Shown: piece by piece, positions 36,204 to 46,077 of the stretch
Position numbering within the stretch: position 1 is the stretch's first letter
Layout: each line of letters starts with the position of its first letter
Assembly: GCF_022750635.1 (NCBI RefSeq)
Contig: NZ_JAJKBG010000004.1
Coordinates: 280,729 to 344,728, forward strand
Direction of reading: 5' to 3'
DNA length: 64,000 nucleotides
Source of the DNA: Brevundimonas pishanensis
Lineage (GTDB): Bacteria > Pseudomonadota > Alphaproteobacteria > Caulobacterales > Caulobacteraceae
Made by a program: the position numbers and the translations under genes
Notes under the pieces: generated by a model
The model's input: the letters and a program-made list of their open reading frames with translations, nothing else
What the model was told of the DNA's origin: nothing
Databases searched by the model: none

Positions 36204-38717
36204 GTGGTGCGTGTGGCCAAAGCATTGGTGGCGGTGCTGGCCTTGATGGTCGCGCCTGTGGCCGTAGCCGACGCGCCCCAGAGCCGGATCGTCGTCGGCG
36301 TGCCGCTGGAGCCGCCGCATCTGGACCCGACGACGGGGGCGGCGGCGGCGGTGGACGAGATCGTCTATGCCAATGTGTTCGAGGGGCTAACGCGCCTGAC
36401 GCCCAATGGCACGGTTGCGCCTGCGTTGGCGGAAAGCTGGAGTGCGTCGCCTGACGGCCTGTCATGGACCTTCCGCCTGCACCCCGATGTGAAGTTTAGC
36501 GACGGTAGCCCTTTCAACGCCGCCACCGTGCGCTTCTCGCTTATGTGCATCGTGGCCGACGGTTCGACCAATGCGCAGAAGGCCCTGTTTGCGCCTATCC
36601 ACGCCGTGGATGTGGTGGATGACCACACCGTCACCATCCACCTGTCGCGACCGATGGCCAACCTGCCCTATCTGCTGGCTTGGGGCGATGCGGCTATGGT
36701 GTCACCCGCCAGCGCAGCCACCAACGGCACCGCCCCTGTCGGCACCGGCCCCTATCGCCTTGCCCGCTGGCAGCGTGGGGGCGAGTTGGAGCTGGCCCGC
36801 CGCGAAGACTACTGGGGCCGCGCCCCGCGCACCGACCGTGTGGTGTTTCGCTTTATCGGTGATCCCGCTGCTGCGTTTGCAGCCATTCGCGCAGGCGATG
36901 TGGATGCCTTCCCTAACTATCCGGCACCAGAGACTGTGGGCGAACTGAAGCGCAATCCGGCGCTGCGCGTCACACAAGGGCTGTCCGAGGGCAAGGTCAT
37001 CATGGCGATGAACAACGCCCGCGCGCCGTTCAACGACATCCGCGTGCGCCGCGCCCTGTCCTATGCCATCGACCACCAAAACATCATCGACGGGGCCATG
37101 TTCGGTTTCGGCCAGCCGATCGGCAGCCATTATTCGCGACAAGCCGACGGCTATGTCGACCTGACCGCCGTTTATCCACACGATGTGGAAAAAGCCCGCC
37201 AACTGCTCACTGATGCAGGCTATCCGAACGGGCTGGATGTGACCCTGCGTATCCCGCCGCGCCCTTATGCCACCCGCAGCGCCGAGGTTCTGGTCAGCCA
37301 GTTGGCGCAGGTCGGTGTGCGCGTCAAAGTCGAGACACTTGAGTGGGCGCAGTGGCTCGATCAGGTATTCGGCCGCAAGCAGTTCGACCTGACCATCGTC
37401 GAGCACGTCGAGCCGATGGACTATGACATCTATGGCCGCAAGGACTACTATTTCGGCTATGACAGCGCGGCGTTCGACGCCCTACTGGCACAGGTGAACG
37501 CAGCAACGGACGAGGCCACGCGAAGTGCTCGTCTGGGTGATCTGCAACGGCTGATCGCCGACGATGCCGTCAATGTGTTCCTGTTCCAGTCCTCGCGCGT
37601 CAGCGTCGCCAAGACGGGCGTCCACGGCCTGTGGATAAACGCGCCCATCGCCGCCAATGACATGACGGGCGTGTGGCTGGATGGTGCGAGTTCGGCCGCT
37701 TCTACGAGTGCCAGTAATCGCCTGCCGTGGGGCTGGTTAGGCTTTGCCGCGCTTATCGCCCTGCTCGCATTCTCCACCTATCGGCTGGGTGCAGCTTGGA
37801 CGGCCAAGAAATTGTTCGGACATGCCCTGACATTGCTGGCCGCTTCGGTGGTCATCTTCGGTCTTCTGCAAGTTCTGCCCGGTGACCCTGCCGCATATAT
37901 GATGGGCTTAAACGCCAGCCCCGAAGCCATCGCCACCCTCCGCGAGCAACTGGGCCTCGATGGCGGCGTGGTCGTGCGTTACTTCGCGTGGATCGGCGGC
38001 CTCTTGGGCGGTGATTTCGGCACCAGCTACACCTATCAAACTCCCGTCAGCGACCTGATTGCCGAGCGGCTCGCCGTGTCGCTTCCGCTGGCCATCGCGG
38101 CGCTGGTCCTGTCGGTGGTGGTTGCCATTCCCATCGGTGTGCTGGCCGCCCGCCATCGCGGAAAGCTGCTGGACGGTGGGCTGATCGCGGTGATGCAAAC
38201 CGGCATTGCCATCCCGAACTTCTGGCTGGGCCTGCTGCTCATCCTGCTCTTTGCCGTCACCCTAGGCTGGTTTCCGGCGGGCGGGTATAGCGGCTGGACC
38301 TCGCTCATCCTGCCCGCCCTCGCTCTGGCCGCCCCGCAAGCGGCCATTCTGGCGCGCGTGCTGCGCACGGCCCTGCTCGACACCATGAACGACGACTACG
38401 TCCGCACCGCCCGCGCCAAGGGCCTGTCGCGCAATGCCGCCCTGATGCGCCATGCCCTGCCCAATGCGTGGATTCCGGTGCTGACGGTGCTGGGTCTGCA
38501 AGCGCCCTTCCTTCTGGCGGGCGGCGTGGTGATCGAAAACGTCTTTTCCCTGCCAGGCCTTGGCCGACTGGCCTTCCAAGCCGTCAGCCAGCGTGACCTG
38601 ATCGTGGTCCAGGGCGTGGTGATGGTTCTGGTGGCCGTAGTCGTTCTGGTCAGCCTGATCGTGGACATCGCCTATGCCGTCGCCGACCCGCGCCAACGCA
38701 GCGGAGGCCGCTCATAA
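36204..38717 (+). CDS. Fused peptide ABC transporter protein: solute-binding domain plus permease
   Basis: One 837-residue chain combines two parts that are normally separate. Residues about 1-24 are a signal sequence. Residues about 25-495 are a family 5 solute-binding domain (IVVGVPLEPPHLDPTTG, LAESWSASPDGLSWTFRL, GTGPYRLARW, FNDIRVRRALSYAIDHQNI, DAGYPNGLDVTL). A membrane helix follows at about 506-526 (GWLGFAALIALLAF). Residues about 533-837 are a DppB-type permease with LPGDPAAYMMG, LPLAIAALVLS and the EAA-type loop DDYVRTARAKGLS. The linker helix places the binding domain outside and the permease start inside, so the fusion is topologically sound. Start is uncertain: GTG 36204 or 36207 is chosen; the open frame extends to ATG 36015 through AT-rich, non-coding-looking DNA. 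The stop overlaps the next ATG (TAATG). Confidence 0.88.
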   Translation: MVRVAKALVAVLALMVAPVAVADAPQSRIVVGVPLEPPHLDPTTGAAAAVDEIVYANVFEGLTRLTPNGTVAPALAESWSASPDGLSWTFRLHPDVKFSDGSPFNAATVRFSLMCIVADGSTNAQKALFAPIHAVDVVDDHTVTIHLSRPMANLPYLLAWGDAAMVSPASAATNGTAPVGTGPYRLARWQRGGELELARREDYWGRAPRTDRVVFRFIGDPAAAFAAIRAGDVDAFPNYPAPETVGELKRNPALRVTQGLSEGKVIMAMNNARAPFNDIRVRRALSYAIDHQNIIDGAMFGFGQPIGSHYSRQADGYVDLTAVYPHDVEKARQLLTDAGYPNGLDVTLRIPPRPYATRSAEVLVSQLAQVGVRVKVETLEWAQWLDQVFGRKQFDLTIVEHVEPMDYDIYGRKDYYFGYDSAAFDALLAQVNAATDEATRSARLGDLQRLIADDAVNVFLFQSSRVSVAKTGVHGLWINAPIAANDMTGVWLDGASSAASTSASNRLPWGWLGFAALIALLAFSTYRLGAAWTAKKLFGHALTLLAASVVIFGLLQVLPGDPAAYMMGLNASPEAIATLREQLGLDGGVVVRYFAWIGGLLGGDFGTSYTYQTPVSDLIAERLAVSLPLAIAALVLSVVVAIPIGVLAARHRGKLLDGGLIAVMQTGIAIPNFWLGLLLILLFAVTLGWFPAGGYSGWTSLILPALALAAPQAAILARVLRTALLDTMNDDYVRTARAKGLSRNAALMRHALPNAWIPVLTVLGLQAPFLLAGGVVIENVFSLPGLGRLAFQAVSQRDLIVVQGVVMVLVAVVVLVSLIVDIAYAVADPRQRSGGRS

Positions 38718-39538
38718 TGGCTCGCCTCCGTCCCTTATCTTTGAAAATCGGCCTTGGCCTGACGCTGACCGTCTGCGCGATTACCCTGCTGGCGCTGATC
38801 TGGACGCCTGCCGATCCACTGGCACAGGACCTTTCGCAGCGCTTGCTCGCGCCCTCCCTCGCTCATCCGTTTGGCACGGATGCATTGGGTCGCGATGTGC
38901 TCTCGCTCGTCATGGCCGCCGCCGCCAATAGCCTGTGGGTCGCGGGCAGCGCCGTCGCGCTGGGCCTGTTCCTCGGCGTGCCGCTGGGCCTCTGGGCCGC
39001 AGGCCGTTCCGGCTGGCGCGACGATGTCGTCATGCGTGGCGGAGACTTGATCTTTGCCTTCCCGTCCCTGCTGACCGCCGTCATGCTGGCCGCCGCGACA
39101 GGACCAAGCGCCTTCAACGCCGCTCTTGCGCTGGGAGTGTTCAACATCCCCGTCTTCATGCGCGTGGTGCGCGGCGCGGGCCGTGGCCTATGGCAGCGCG
39201 ACTATGTCACCGCCTCGCGAGCCGCCGGACGTGGCACCGTCGCCATCTCCATCCAGCATATTCTGCCGCATCTGCTCGGCCTGCTCGCGGTGCAAGCCGC
39301 CGTGCAGTTCTCGGTCGGCGTCGCCGCTGAGGCGGGCCTCTCCTACCTCGGCCTTGCCGCACAGCCACCCGCTCCCAGCTGGGGCCGCATGCTGGCCGAG
39401 AGCCAGACCCTGATCGGCACCGCGCCGTGGCTGGCCATCTTCCCCGGCCTTGCCATATTCGTCACCGTACTGGCACTCAGCCTGACGGGCGACGGTTTGC
39501 GCGACCGCCTTGATCCGCGCCTGAAGCGGGAGGTGTGA
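38717..39538 (+). CDS. Peptide ABC transporter permease (DppC/OppC type)
   Basis: The 273-residue inner membrane protein has about six helices and the typical DppC N-terminus (first helix near 14-32) followed by HPFGTDALGRDVLSLVM. The EAA loop is RDYVTASRAAGRGTVAISIQH (about 168-188), where the ATPase docks. LSYLGLAAQPPAPSWGRML is the signature near the C-terminus. It partners with the permease half of the upstream fusion protein. Start and stop overlaps on both sides indicate tight coupling. Confidence 0.95.
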   Translation: MARLRPLSLKIGLGLTLTVCAITLLALIWTPADPLAQDLSQRLLAPSLAHPFGTDALGRDVLSLVMAAAANSLWVAGSAVALGLFLGVPLGLWAAGRSGWRDDVVMRGGDLIFAFPSLLTAVMLAAATGPSAFNAALALGVFNIPVFMRVVRGAGRGLWQRDYVTASRAAGRGTVAISIQHILPHLLGLLAVQAAVQFSVGVAAEAGLSYLGLAAQPPAPSWGRMLAESQTLIGTAPWLAIFPGLAIFVTVLALSLTGDGLRDRLDPRLKREV

Positions 39539-39540
39539 GG

Positions 39541-41139
39541 ATGCCGCTTCTGGATATCCGCAACCTGTCGCTGACGCTGGATGGCACGGCTCTGCTGCAA
39601 GACATCAGCCTGTCGGTTGATGCGGGCGAGGTCGTCGCCCTCGTTGGCGAAAGCGGCTCGGGCAAGTCGCTGACGGCCATGAGTATCCTCGGGTTACAGC
39701 CTGATGGAGCCGAACGTTCCGGCCAAATCCTGCTGGACGACCAGGACCTGATCCCGCTGTCCGACACCGCCATGCAGAAGGTGCGCGGTGCCAAGATCGG
39801 CATGGTGTTCCAGGAGCCGCTGACGGCGCTGAACCCCGTTATGACCATCGGCAATCAGGTGGCCGAGACGGTACGCATCCACACCGGCTGCTCGCGCAAG
39901 GATGGCCTCGCCGCCGCCCGCAAGGCATTGGATGCGGCAGGTCTACCCGCCCCGCGTTTCGGCCTCAGCCTCTATCCGCACCAGCTATCGGGTGGCCAGC
40001 GCCAGCGCGTCGCCATCGCCATGGCAACCGCGCTAAAGCCGCGCCTGCTGATCGCCGACGAGGCCACCAGCGCGCTCGATCCCGTCAATCAGGCCAAGGT
40101 GCTGGACCTGCTGTGCGGCATGGCGCGCGAGCGTGGCATGGGTCTGCTGCTGATCCTGCACGATCTGGCCGTGGCACAAGAACGCGCCGACCGCGTGGTG
40201 CTGATCCGTGGTGGCCAGTGGGTCGAGACGGTCCCCGCTCACAACCTGCCCCGTGCCTTCGCCAGCGAATACGGCCAAGGACTGATCCGCGACGCCGTCC
40301 ATGCGCCGGATCATGGGCCAAGCACACCCACCGATGTGCTCGTCGTCGCCGAGGCCATCGACGTTACCCGCCTCTATGACGGCCCGCGTCGTCTGTTCGC
40401 AAAATCCCCGTCCGTTCGCGCCGTCGATGGCGTAACCTTGAGCATCCGGAAGGGCGAACGCGTCGGCCTGATCGGCGAAAGCGGCTGTGGCAAGTCCACC
40501 CTGCTGCGCGCCCTGATCGGGCTGGAGCCAATACAAGGCGGACAGGTTCTGCTGAACAGTCAGAACTGGGCCACCGCCCCCACCGCCCAAAAGAAGGCCA
40601 TGCGCCGCCGCGTGCAGCCCGTGTTTCAAGATCCGGGGGCCAGCCTTGATCCGCGCTGGACCGTGGCCCGCTCTCTGGCCGAGCCACTGCACCTGCTGGA
40701 AACACCGCTCAGCCCGACCGAAGCCAACGCCCGCATTACCGAGGCTCTGGAACAGATCGGCCTGCCCGCCACCTTTGCCACCCGCCTGCCGCACCAGATG
40801 TCGGGCGGCCAGAAACAGCGCGTCGCACTGGCCCGCGCCATCATCACCCAGCCCGATCTGATCGTCATGGACGAAGCGGTATCCGCGCTCGACGTTACGG
40901 TTCGTGCCCGCATCCTCGACCTGCTAGCCGATCTGTCGGCGCGGCTCGATATCGCCCTGCTGTTCGTCAGCCACGATCTGGAGGTCGTGCGCCGCCTGAC
41001 CGAACGGGTCGTCGTCATGGAGGCGGGCAAGATCGTCGAGCAAGGCCCGAGCGAAACAGTTCTTGCACATCCCGCTCATCCCGCCACACAAAGGCTGGTC
41101 GCCGCAACGCCGCGCCTGATTACGGAGCCGACCGCATGA
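39541..41139 (+). CDS. Peptide ABC transporter ATPase, two ATP-binding domains fused (DppD-DppF type)
   Basis: The 532-residue protein contains two complete ATPase domains. The first has Walker A GESGSGKS, signature LSGGQRQR and Walker [13 protein letters not shown]. The second, from about residue 275, has [16 protein letters not shown] and [12 protein letters not shown]. It powers import through the two permease domains. ATG 39541 is preferred over the overlapping GTG 39535 because the family begins '[11 protein letters not shown]' and AGGTG lies before it. The single fused chain means the entire importer is encoded by just three genes here. Confidence 0.95.
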   Translation: MPLLDIRNLSLTLDGTALLQDISLSVDAGEVVALVGESGSGKSLTAMSILGLQPDGAERSGQILLDDQDLIPLSDTAMQKVRGAKIGMVFQEPLTALNPVMTIGNQVAETVRIHTGCSRKDGLAAARKALDAAGLPAPRFGLSLYPHQLSGGQRQRVAIAMATALKPRLLIADEATSALDPVNQAKVLDLLCGMARERGMGLLLILHDLAVAQERADRVVLIRGGQWVETVPAHNLPRAFASEYGQGLIRDAVHAPDHGPSTPTDVLVVAEAIDVTRLYDGPRRLFAKSPSVRAVDGVTLSIRKGERVGLIGESGCGKSTLLRALIGLEPIQGGQVLLNSQNWATAPTAQKKAMRRRVQPVFQDPGASLDPRWTVARSLAEPLHLLETPLSPTEANARITEALEQIGLPATFATRLPHQMSGGQKQRVALARAIITQPDLIVMDEAVSALDVTVRARILDLLADLSARLDIALLFVSHDLEVVRRLTERVVVMEAGKIVEQGPSETVLAHPAHPATQRLVAATPRLITEPTA

Positions 41140-42245
41140 ACCGCCGCACTGTCCTCGGCAGCGCCCTGATCGGAGCCGCTGCCGCGACCGCCAGCACTGC
41201 CTCCGCAAAAGCCGCGAAGCCCAAGGGCAAGACCGGCCCGCGCAACCTGATTACCGATGTGGCGGGCATCAAGATCGGTCAGGCACAGGACGCGAACGCC
41301 CGCACCGGCGTGACCGTCATCCTGTGCGAAAAGCCCGCCGTCGCCGCCGTCGATGTGCGCGGCGGTGGCCCCGCGGGCCGCGAAACAGATGTACTGAAAG
41401 CCGAAAATCTGGTGCAGGAGGTGGATGCCATCGTCCTGTCGGGTGGCTCGGTTTACGGCCTTGCCTCGGCGGACGGCATTGCCGCATGGATGGGTATGCG
41501 CGGTCGTGGCTATGGCATGGGCGGAGGAGCGGGCGTGCCACCCTCGCCCATCGTGCCCGCCGCCTGCCTCTATGACCTCGCCAATGGCGGCGACAAACAG
41601 TGGGGCATGGACCCGCCCTATCGCCAATTGGCCGTTGAAGCACTGGAGGGCGCAGGTGATGCTTTCGCCCTCGGCACCGCAGGCGCAGGCTACGGCGCAC
41701 AGGCGGGTGGACTGAAGGGCGGCATCGGCTCGGCCTCTGCTGTAACCTCTGATGGCTGGACCGTCGGGGCCATCGCCGCGGTCAACAGCGTCGGCTCGGT
41801 CATCGCGCCGGACAGCAAACAGTTCTGGGCCGCGCCTTTCGAGATTGACGGCGAGTTCGGCGCCCTCGGCACCGCCGACCTGTCCGCCGCGCACGAGGAC
41901 TGGGGTAGCGCCAAATTCAATCCGCGCCCGCGCGAGAACACCACCATCGCCTGCGTAGCCACCGACGTCGCGCTCAGCCGCGTGGAGTGCCAACGCCTTG
42001 CCATCATGGCGCAGGACGGCCTGTCCCGCGCCATTCGCCCCGCCCATGCGCCGTTCGATGGCGATACGGTCTTTGTCCTGTCCACAGGCAAGATCACCAT
42101 CGACGATCCGGCCCAGCGCAACATCGCTGTCAGTCGCCTCGGCAATATCGCCGCCGACGTGCTGGCCCGCGCCATCGCCCGCGGCGTCTATGAAGCCACC
42201 GCCTATGACGGCAGCGCGACGGGCACTTGGAAATCACCGGGCTGA
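41136..42245 (+). CDS. P1-family (S58, DmpA/NylC-type) aminopeptidase or amidase with Tat-like signal
   Basis: The 369-residue protein begins [20 protein letters not shown], a twin-arginine-like signal, so it is probably exported. The body fits the P1 peptidase family: NLITDVAGIKIGQ, TGVTVILCEKPAVAAVDVRGG, IVLSGGSVYGLASADGIA, GAGYGAQAGGLKGGIGSAS and VGAIAAVNSVGSVI. Relatives cleave N-terminal D- or beta-amino acids or amide oligomers and self-process into two chains. The exact self-cleavage residue is not certain in this sequence. It overlaps the ATPase gene by four bases (ATGA), so it belongs to the import operon, and its 3' end overlaps the convergent adaptor gene by 12 bases. Confidence 0.9.
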   Translation: MNRRTVLGSALIGAAAATASTASAKAAKPKGKTGPRNLITDVAGIKIGQAQDANARTGVTVILCEKPAVAAVDVRGGGPAGRETDVLKAENLVQEVDAIVLSGGSVYGLASADGIAAWMGMRGRGYGMGGGAGVPPSPIVPAACLYDLANGGDKQWGMDPPYRQLAVEALEGAGDAFALGTAGAGYGAQAGGLKGGIGSASAVTSDGWTVGAIAAVNSVGSVIAPDSKQFWAAPFEIDGEFGALGTADLSAAHEDWGSAKFNPRPRENTTIACVATDVALSRVECQRLAIMAQDGLSRAIRPAHAPFDGDTVFVLSTGKITIDDPAQRNIAVSRLGNIAADVLARAIARGVYEATAYDGSATGTWKSPG

Positions 42246-43505
42246 CGGTACGCCAAGGGGCCAGATGACCGTGTCCCCGACCTGTAATCCCGAAAGAACT
42301 TCTGCCCGATCGGGCCCAACACGGCCCAATGTGATTTGACGCGTCTCGACCTTGCCATCGCCTTTGCGCAACTGCACCTGAGGCCCGCCGTTCACCAAGG
42401 CGGCGACAGGCACTGATATGGCCTTGGGCTTTTCATAAAGCTTCAGACTGACACTTGCGGTCATACCGATGCGCACCAGCGCCGCGTCCTCGGGCGACAA
42501 GCCTTCAAGGCGGACACGCGCCGCAAACTGGGTCTTATCCGAGGATGCGCTGTCAGCCTCGCCCGCAACGCCGATCAAACGTCCCGGCAAAGTACGGCCC
42601 GTAAATCCAGGCCCCGTGACCGTGGCAGGCGTGCCTATCGCCAGCAAAGCCAGATCGGCTTCGTCGATCTTGAACAGGACATCCAAACCATCCAGCGCGG
42701 CGATCACGCCCAAACTCTGACCGGTGTTCAGCTTGCCGCCGACCTTGGGTCCGTTGTCCTGCCCCATGCCACCGGACTGAACGCGCACCATCACGCCTGA
42801 ACGGGGAGCCGTGATAATCGCACCTGCACCGGCGGTTGCCTCCTGCAGTCGGGTCGCCGCCAGCCCGCTCTGGATTTGGGTCACACGCCGCTCTACACCC
42901 ACTCCGCGCGCGCGGGTGGCGTCCAGTTCCTCTTCAGCCACTGTCACGCCCTGCATCGCTTGTCGGAGGGCGCTTTCCAGACTTTCCATCTCGGTGCGGG
43001 CAATGAGCCCCCGCGCAAACAGGCGCGCCCCTTCATCACGACGGCTGTTGGCATCTTCCAGCAGTTGGCGGGCAGCCTCTACCCCGCGCTCGGCCCGACG
43101 AACCTCGGGCCCGCTGGACCAACTCGCCATTTTCTGCGCGGTGTCCTGGGCCTGCAAATAGGCAATCTGCGCTTCGGCACCCTTGCGCCACACATCGGTG
43201 GGGTTCAGCCGGAACAAGACCTGCCCCGCATCGACGCGATCCCCAAAGTTAAAGCCTATCTCCAAGACGGTGGCGTCGGTCGGCGACAAGACTTCGACCT
43301 GCTCGCCTGGGGCGATCCGGCCGGAAAAGGACTGCTGGATCACAAAGGGTTCGTCGACGACGCGATAGGTCGCCATCGGCCCGTCAACCGCCGCCTTGTC
43401 GTCGGAGCGGCTGAACGCCAGCAGCATCAGGCCCACCAACAATGCCGCGGCGACTGCTAACAACCACTTGGGGCGACGCCTTAGTGTTCCAAGGAAATTT
43501 GCCAT
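42234..43505 (-). CDS. Periplasmic adaptor subunit of a MacAB-TolC-like exporter (HlyD/MacA family)
   Basis: The 423-residue protein has an N-terminal membrane anchor (about 12-31), then a lipoyl/barrel-sandwich half (GRIAPGEQVEVLSPTDATVLE), a long coiled-coil hairpin (about 95-205), the second lipoyl half (ITAPRSGVMVRVQSGGMGQ) and beta-barrel and membrane-proximal domains. It should bridge the ABC permease and the TolC channel. It is the last gene of its operon, overlapping the TolC gene by 25 bases. The order ATPase-permease-TolC-adaptor is unusual; MacA commonly comes first. Confidence 0.9.
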   Translation of the reverse strand: MANFLGTLRRRPKWLLAVAAALLVGLMLLAFSRSDDKAAVDGPMATYRVVDEPFVIQQSFSGRIAPGEQVEVLSPTDATVLEIGFNFGDRVDAGQVLFRLNPTDVWRKGAEAQIAYLQAQDTAQKMASWSSGPEVRRAERGVEAARQLLEDANSRRDEGARLFARGLIARTEMESLESALRQAMQGVTVAEEELDATRARGVGVERRVTQIQSGLAATRLQEATAGAGAIITAPRSGVMVRVQSGGMGQDNGPKVGGKLNTGQSLGVIAALDGLDVLFKIDEADLALLAIGTPATVTGPGFTGRTLPGRLIGVAGEADSASSDKTQFAARVRLEGLSPEDAALVRIGMTASVSLKLYEKPKAISVPVAALVNGGPQVQLRKGDGKVETRQITLGRVGPDRAEVLSGLQVGDTVIWPLGVPSAR

Positions 43506-44914
43506 GTTTCCAGCGTCCTACCTAACTGTTGATCCAAGGCGGTAATCGCGTTCGCATAGGCGATGCGGGCAGACAGAGCCTGTGCATCCGCACTGCGCAG
43601 GGTGGATTGAAGGGATAGCACCTCGAAATTGCTGGCCCGCCCGGCCTGCAGCCGCTCGTTGTGAAGTTCAAGGCTCCGCGCGGCCAACTCCTTGGCGCGC
43701 AAGGCCGCCTCCAACTGACGCCAGCGCGACCCCACCTCTGCTACCGCATCGCGGACAGAGCGCTCGATACGCTCCAGATTCCCCTCGTAGCGAAGGCGCG
43801 CGCTATGGACCTGCGCCTTTGCAGCCATGACGTTGCGTCGCCCCGAAAAGTCGCCGATCGGCACATTCAACTGGATACCGACAGAGTGGGATGACAGGTC
43901 GCCAGCAATACCGTCGGTCGTAAAGCGATCAAACCCAGCGACCACCGAGACATCCCAAAGCCGTCCATTGCGGGCCAGCCGCTCGCCCATCTCGACCTGC
44001 TCCAGACCTAACTGCTGCGCGCGGATATCGCGGCGGTTCGCCATGGCTGTACGCACTGCCGCATCTGGATCGATATCCAGCGCCTCGACTTCAACCGCAT
44101 CGATGGCGCGGATCGGCGTGTTGGGATCAAGCGCCAACAAGGTCAGCAGTTGGGCCCGCGATGCCGTAAGCGCCCGCTCCGTCTCCAACAAGCTTACCTC
44201 TTGATTGGCGACGTCGGACTGGGTCTGGACAATGTCGGCCGCCGCCATCCTTCCAGCGTCGATCAGGAACTGGTTGACCTCCAGAAGCTGGCGACTGCGC
44301 TCCAGCGCCATTCGCGACAGCTCAAGCCGCTCCTGCGTCTGGATAAGATTGCGATACGCATAGGTGATCTGGTCGATCAAATCGACGACGGCGGTCTCTT
44401 CCTGAAGCTGGGCCAGTTCGGCCCCGATGTGGGCCTGTCGCAAGGGGGCCGTGTTCACGTCCCATCCGGCACCGCGCAACAGTGGCTGTCTGGCATTCAG
44501 GGAAAAGCCCGTGCTAGCCGCGCCGCTCCCGTCCAGAGGTTCGTACCGGCTCCACCCCATCGAAACGGAGGTGCCGACCGGACTGGTCCAGTTAACGCTG
44601 GGCGAGATGCTCAGTTCTCCGGTCACGGGTCTGCCGTCTGTCTTGCGCTGCACAGCCGAGACCGCCACGCCGCCGCTCGGCCAGTAAGACCGGTGGGCGA
44701 GGAACAGATCGAAGCGGTCGATTACGCGCATCATCCGTAACGAACGCAGATCCCTATTGTCACGCAGACCCAGCGCGACTGCCTCTTCCAGCGTCAGATC
44801 CAGCGTCGCCCCTGCCCGCGCCGAGACGTCGGGCGGCACAGGTTGAGCGTACACATGAGGCGGGCAACACAACGCCACCCCCGCAAACAACAGCGCCAAC
44901 ACACTAATCCGCAC
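43481..44914 (-). CDS. TolC-family outer membrane efflux protein
   Basis: The 477-residue protein has a signal peptide (RISVLALLFAGVALCCPPHVYAQ) and two repeats of the TolC outer membrane factor fold, with long coiled-coils (about 180-260 and 390-450). LTLEEAVALGLRDNRDLRSL is the typical first helix. Start is GTG at 44914: GGAGG lies six bases before it, and it overlaps the permease stop by 11 bases. The longer open frame back to 45031 is read-through of the permease gene and has no signal. It forms the exit duct of the exporter. Confidence 0.9.
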   Translation of the reverse strand: MRISVLALLFAGVALCCPPHVYAQPVPPDVSARAGATLDLTLEEAVALGLRDNRDLRSLRMMRVIDRFDLFLAHRSYWPSGGVAVSAVQRKTDGRPVTGELSISPSVNWTSPVGTSVSMGWSRYEPLDGSGAASTGFSLNARQPLLRGAGWDVNTAPLRQAHIGAELAQLQEETAVVDLIDQITYAYRNLIQTQERLELSRMALERSRQLLEVNQFLIDAGRMAAADIVQTQSDVANQEVSLLETERALTASRAQLLTLLALDPNTPIRAIDAVEVEALDIDPDAAVRTAMANRRDIRAQQLGLEQVEMGERLARNGRLWDVSVVAGFDRFTTDGIAGDLSSHSVGIQLNVPIGDFSGRRNVMAAKAQVHSARLRYEGNLERIERSVRDAVAEVGSRWRQLEAALRAKELAARSLELHNERLQAGRASNFEVLSLQSTLRSADAQALSARIAYANAITALDQQLGRTLETWQISLEH

Positions 44915-46073
44915 GCAACGCCTCCACAGGAAGTATTCGCGAAGCCGAAACCGCCGGATGGATGCCGAAAACAAGCCCCACCGCGCCTGCGATACCCGTC
45001 CCCCAAACCAGAACCATCGGATCGAACGCAAAGCTGATGGGAAGAACCAAACACCCCAGCGCCGTCAACCCAACCCCCGCCAGAGCGCCTAGGAGACCCC
45101 CGCCCACAGACAGGGCCACGGCTTCGACGATGAAGATGAAAACGATCTCGGACGGCGTCGCCCCTATGGCGGCCCTCAGTCCGATCTCGCGACGACGCTC
45201 CATGACCGACATCAGCATGACATTCATCACGCCTACCCCGCCGACCAACAGCGACACCGAACCAATGGCGACCAAAATGGCCGACATCAGGTTCATCTGG
45301 CTTTTCATCGCAGCGATCATTTCCTTGGGAGTCAGTGCCTTAATGGCCTGACCGCGTGACAGCATCTGGCGCTGAAGGCCGACGGCCCAGTCTGACGGAT
45401 CCGTATCTGCATTCACCTTCACCAGGGCATGGCTGAAACCCGTACGGGTCATCACCCGGCGAGCGCATGACAGGCCGATCAGCGCAGCCTCGTCCGGAGA
45501 CACTGGGTTCAAGGCCTGAGTGGATACAGGCGGCAAAATGCCAACGACGTTGAAGCCATATCCGTCGATAAAGGCCAGATCGCCCACCTTGGCCCTTGTC
45601 TCTTTCGCGGCGCGTGCGCCCAAAACGGTGGCCCCGTTACAGCCATCGACGGACGACAGGTCCCGACCGCGCTCGGCGTGCAGCTTCAACATCTCCAGAG
45701 CGTCGACCGACACCGCAGCCACAGAGACTGACATTGTCTGACCCGCGATACGCAAGGTGGAGCGGCCCACGGCCATTGGCGCGGAGGCGAGAACACGCGG
45801 ATCGGCCCTCACCACCGCGTCGAGCGTTTCGGAAGACAACCAATCCTGAGCTGCGTTTTCAGGGCTGATTTGAACGGTGTCGACGCCGACCTGCTGGAAC
45901 CGCGCCATCACCTCGGAGCGGGCGATGTGTGAAAAGCTCATCAGAGCCACGATAGAGGCCGATCCGATCATCACACCCAGCAGGGCCAGCAAAGAGCGCC
46001 GCCCCTGCGCGCGCAGGCTGGAAATCGCCTCGCGGGTTAGCTCGATCCAAACCCCTCCCCCTATGCGCGCCAT
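44904..46073 (-). CDS. MacB-like ABC exporter permease (FtsX-type)
   Basis: The 389-residue protein has one N-terminal membrane helix (about 22-47: RRSLLALLGVMIGSASIVAL), a large periplasmic domain (about 50-255), and three C-terminal helices, the MacB/FtsX layout. GGVGVMNVMLMSVMERRREIGLRAAIGA is the conserved stretch following the second helix, split in the domain by MNLMSAILVAIGSVSLLV. It lacks its own ATPase domain, which is supplied by the upstream gene. ATG 46073 lies four bases after the ATPase stop. Mechanotransmission exporters of this type act on periplasmic substrates such as peptides, toxins or lipids. Confidence 0.93.
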   Translation of the reverse strand: MARIGGGVWIELTREAISSLRAQGRRSLLALLGVMIGSASIVALMSFSHIARSEVMARFQQVGVDTVQISPENAAQDWLSSETLDAVVRADPRVLASAPMAVGRSTLRIAGQTMSVSVAAVSVDALEMLKLHAERGRDLSSVDGCNGATVLGARAAKETRAKVGDLAFIDGYGFNVVGILPPVSTQALNPVSPDEAALIGLSCARRVMTRTGFSHALVKVNADTDPSDWAVGLQRQMLSRGQAIKALTPKEMIAAMKSQMNLMSAILVAIGSVSLLVGGVGVMNVMLMSVMERRREIGLRAAIGATPSEIVFIFIVEAVALSVGGGLLGALAGVGLTALGCLVLPISFAFDPMVLVWGTGIAGAVGLVFGIHPAVSASRILPVEALRAD

Positions 46074-46077
46074 TAGC

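Noticed and set aside
44915..45031. N-terminal extension of the TolC protein to 45031
   Set aside because: The extension is out-of-frame read-through of the permease gene; the GTG at 44914 has GGAGG at good spacing and begins the signal peptide.
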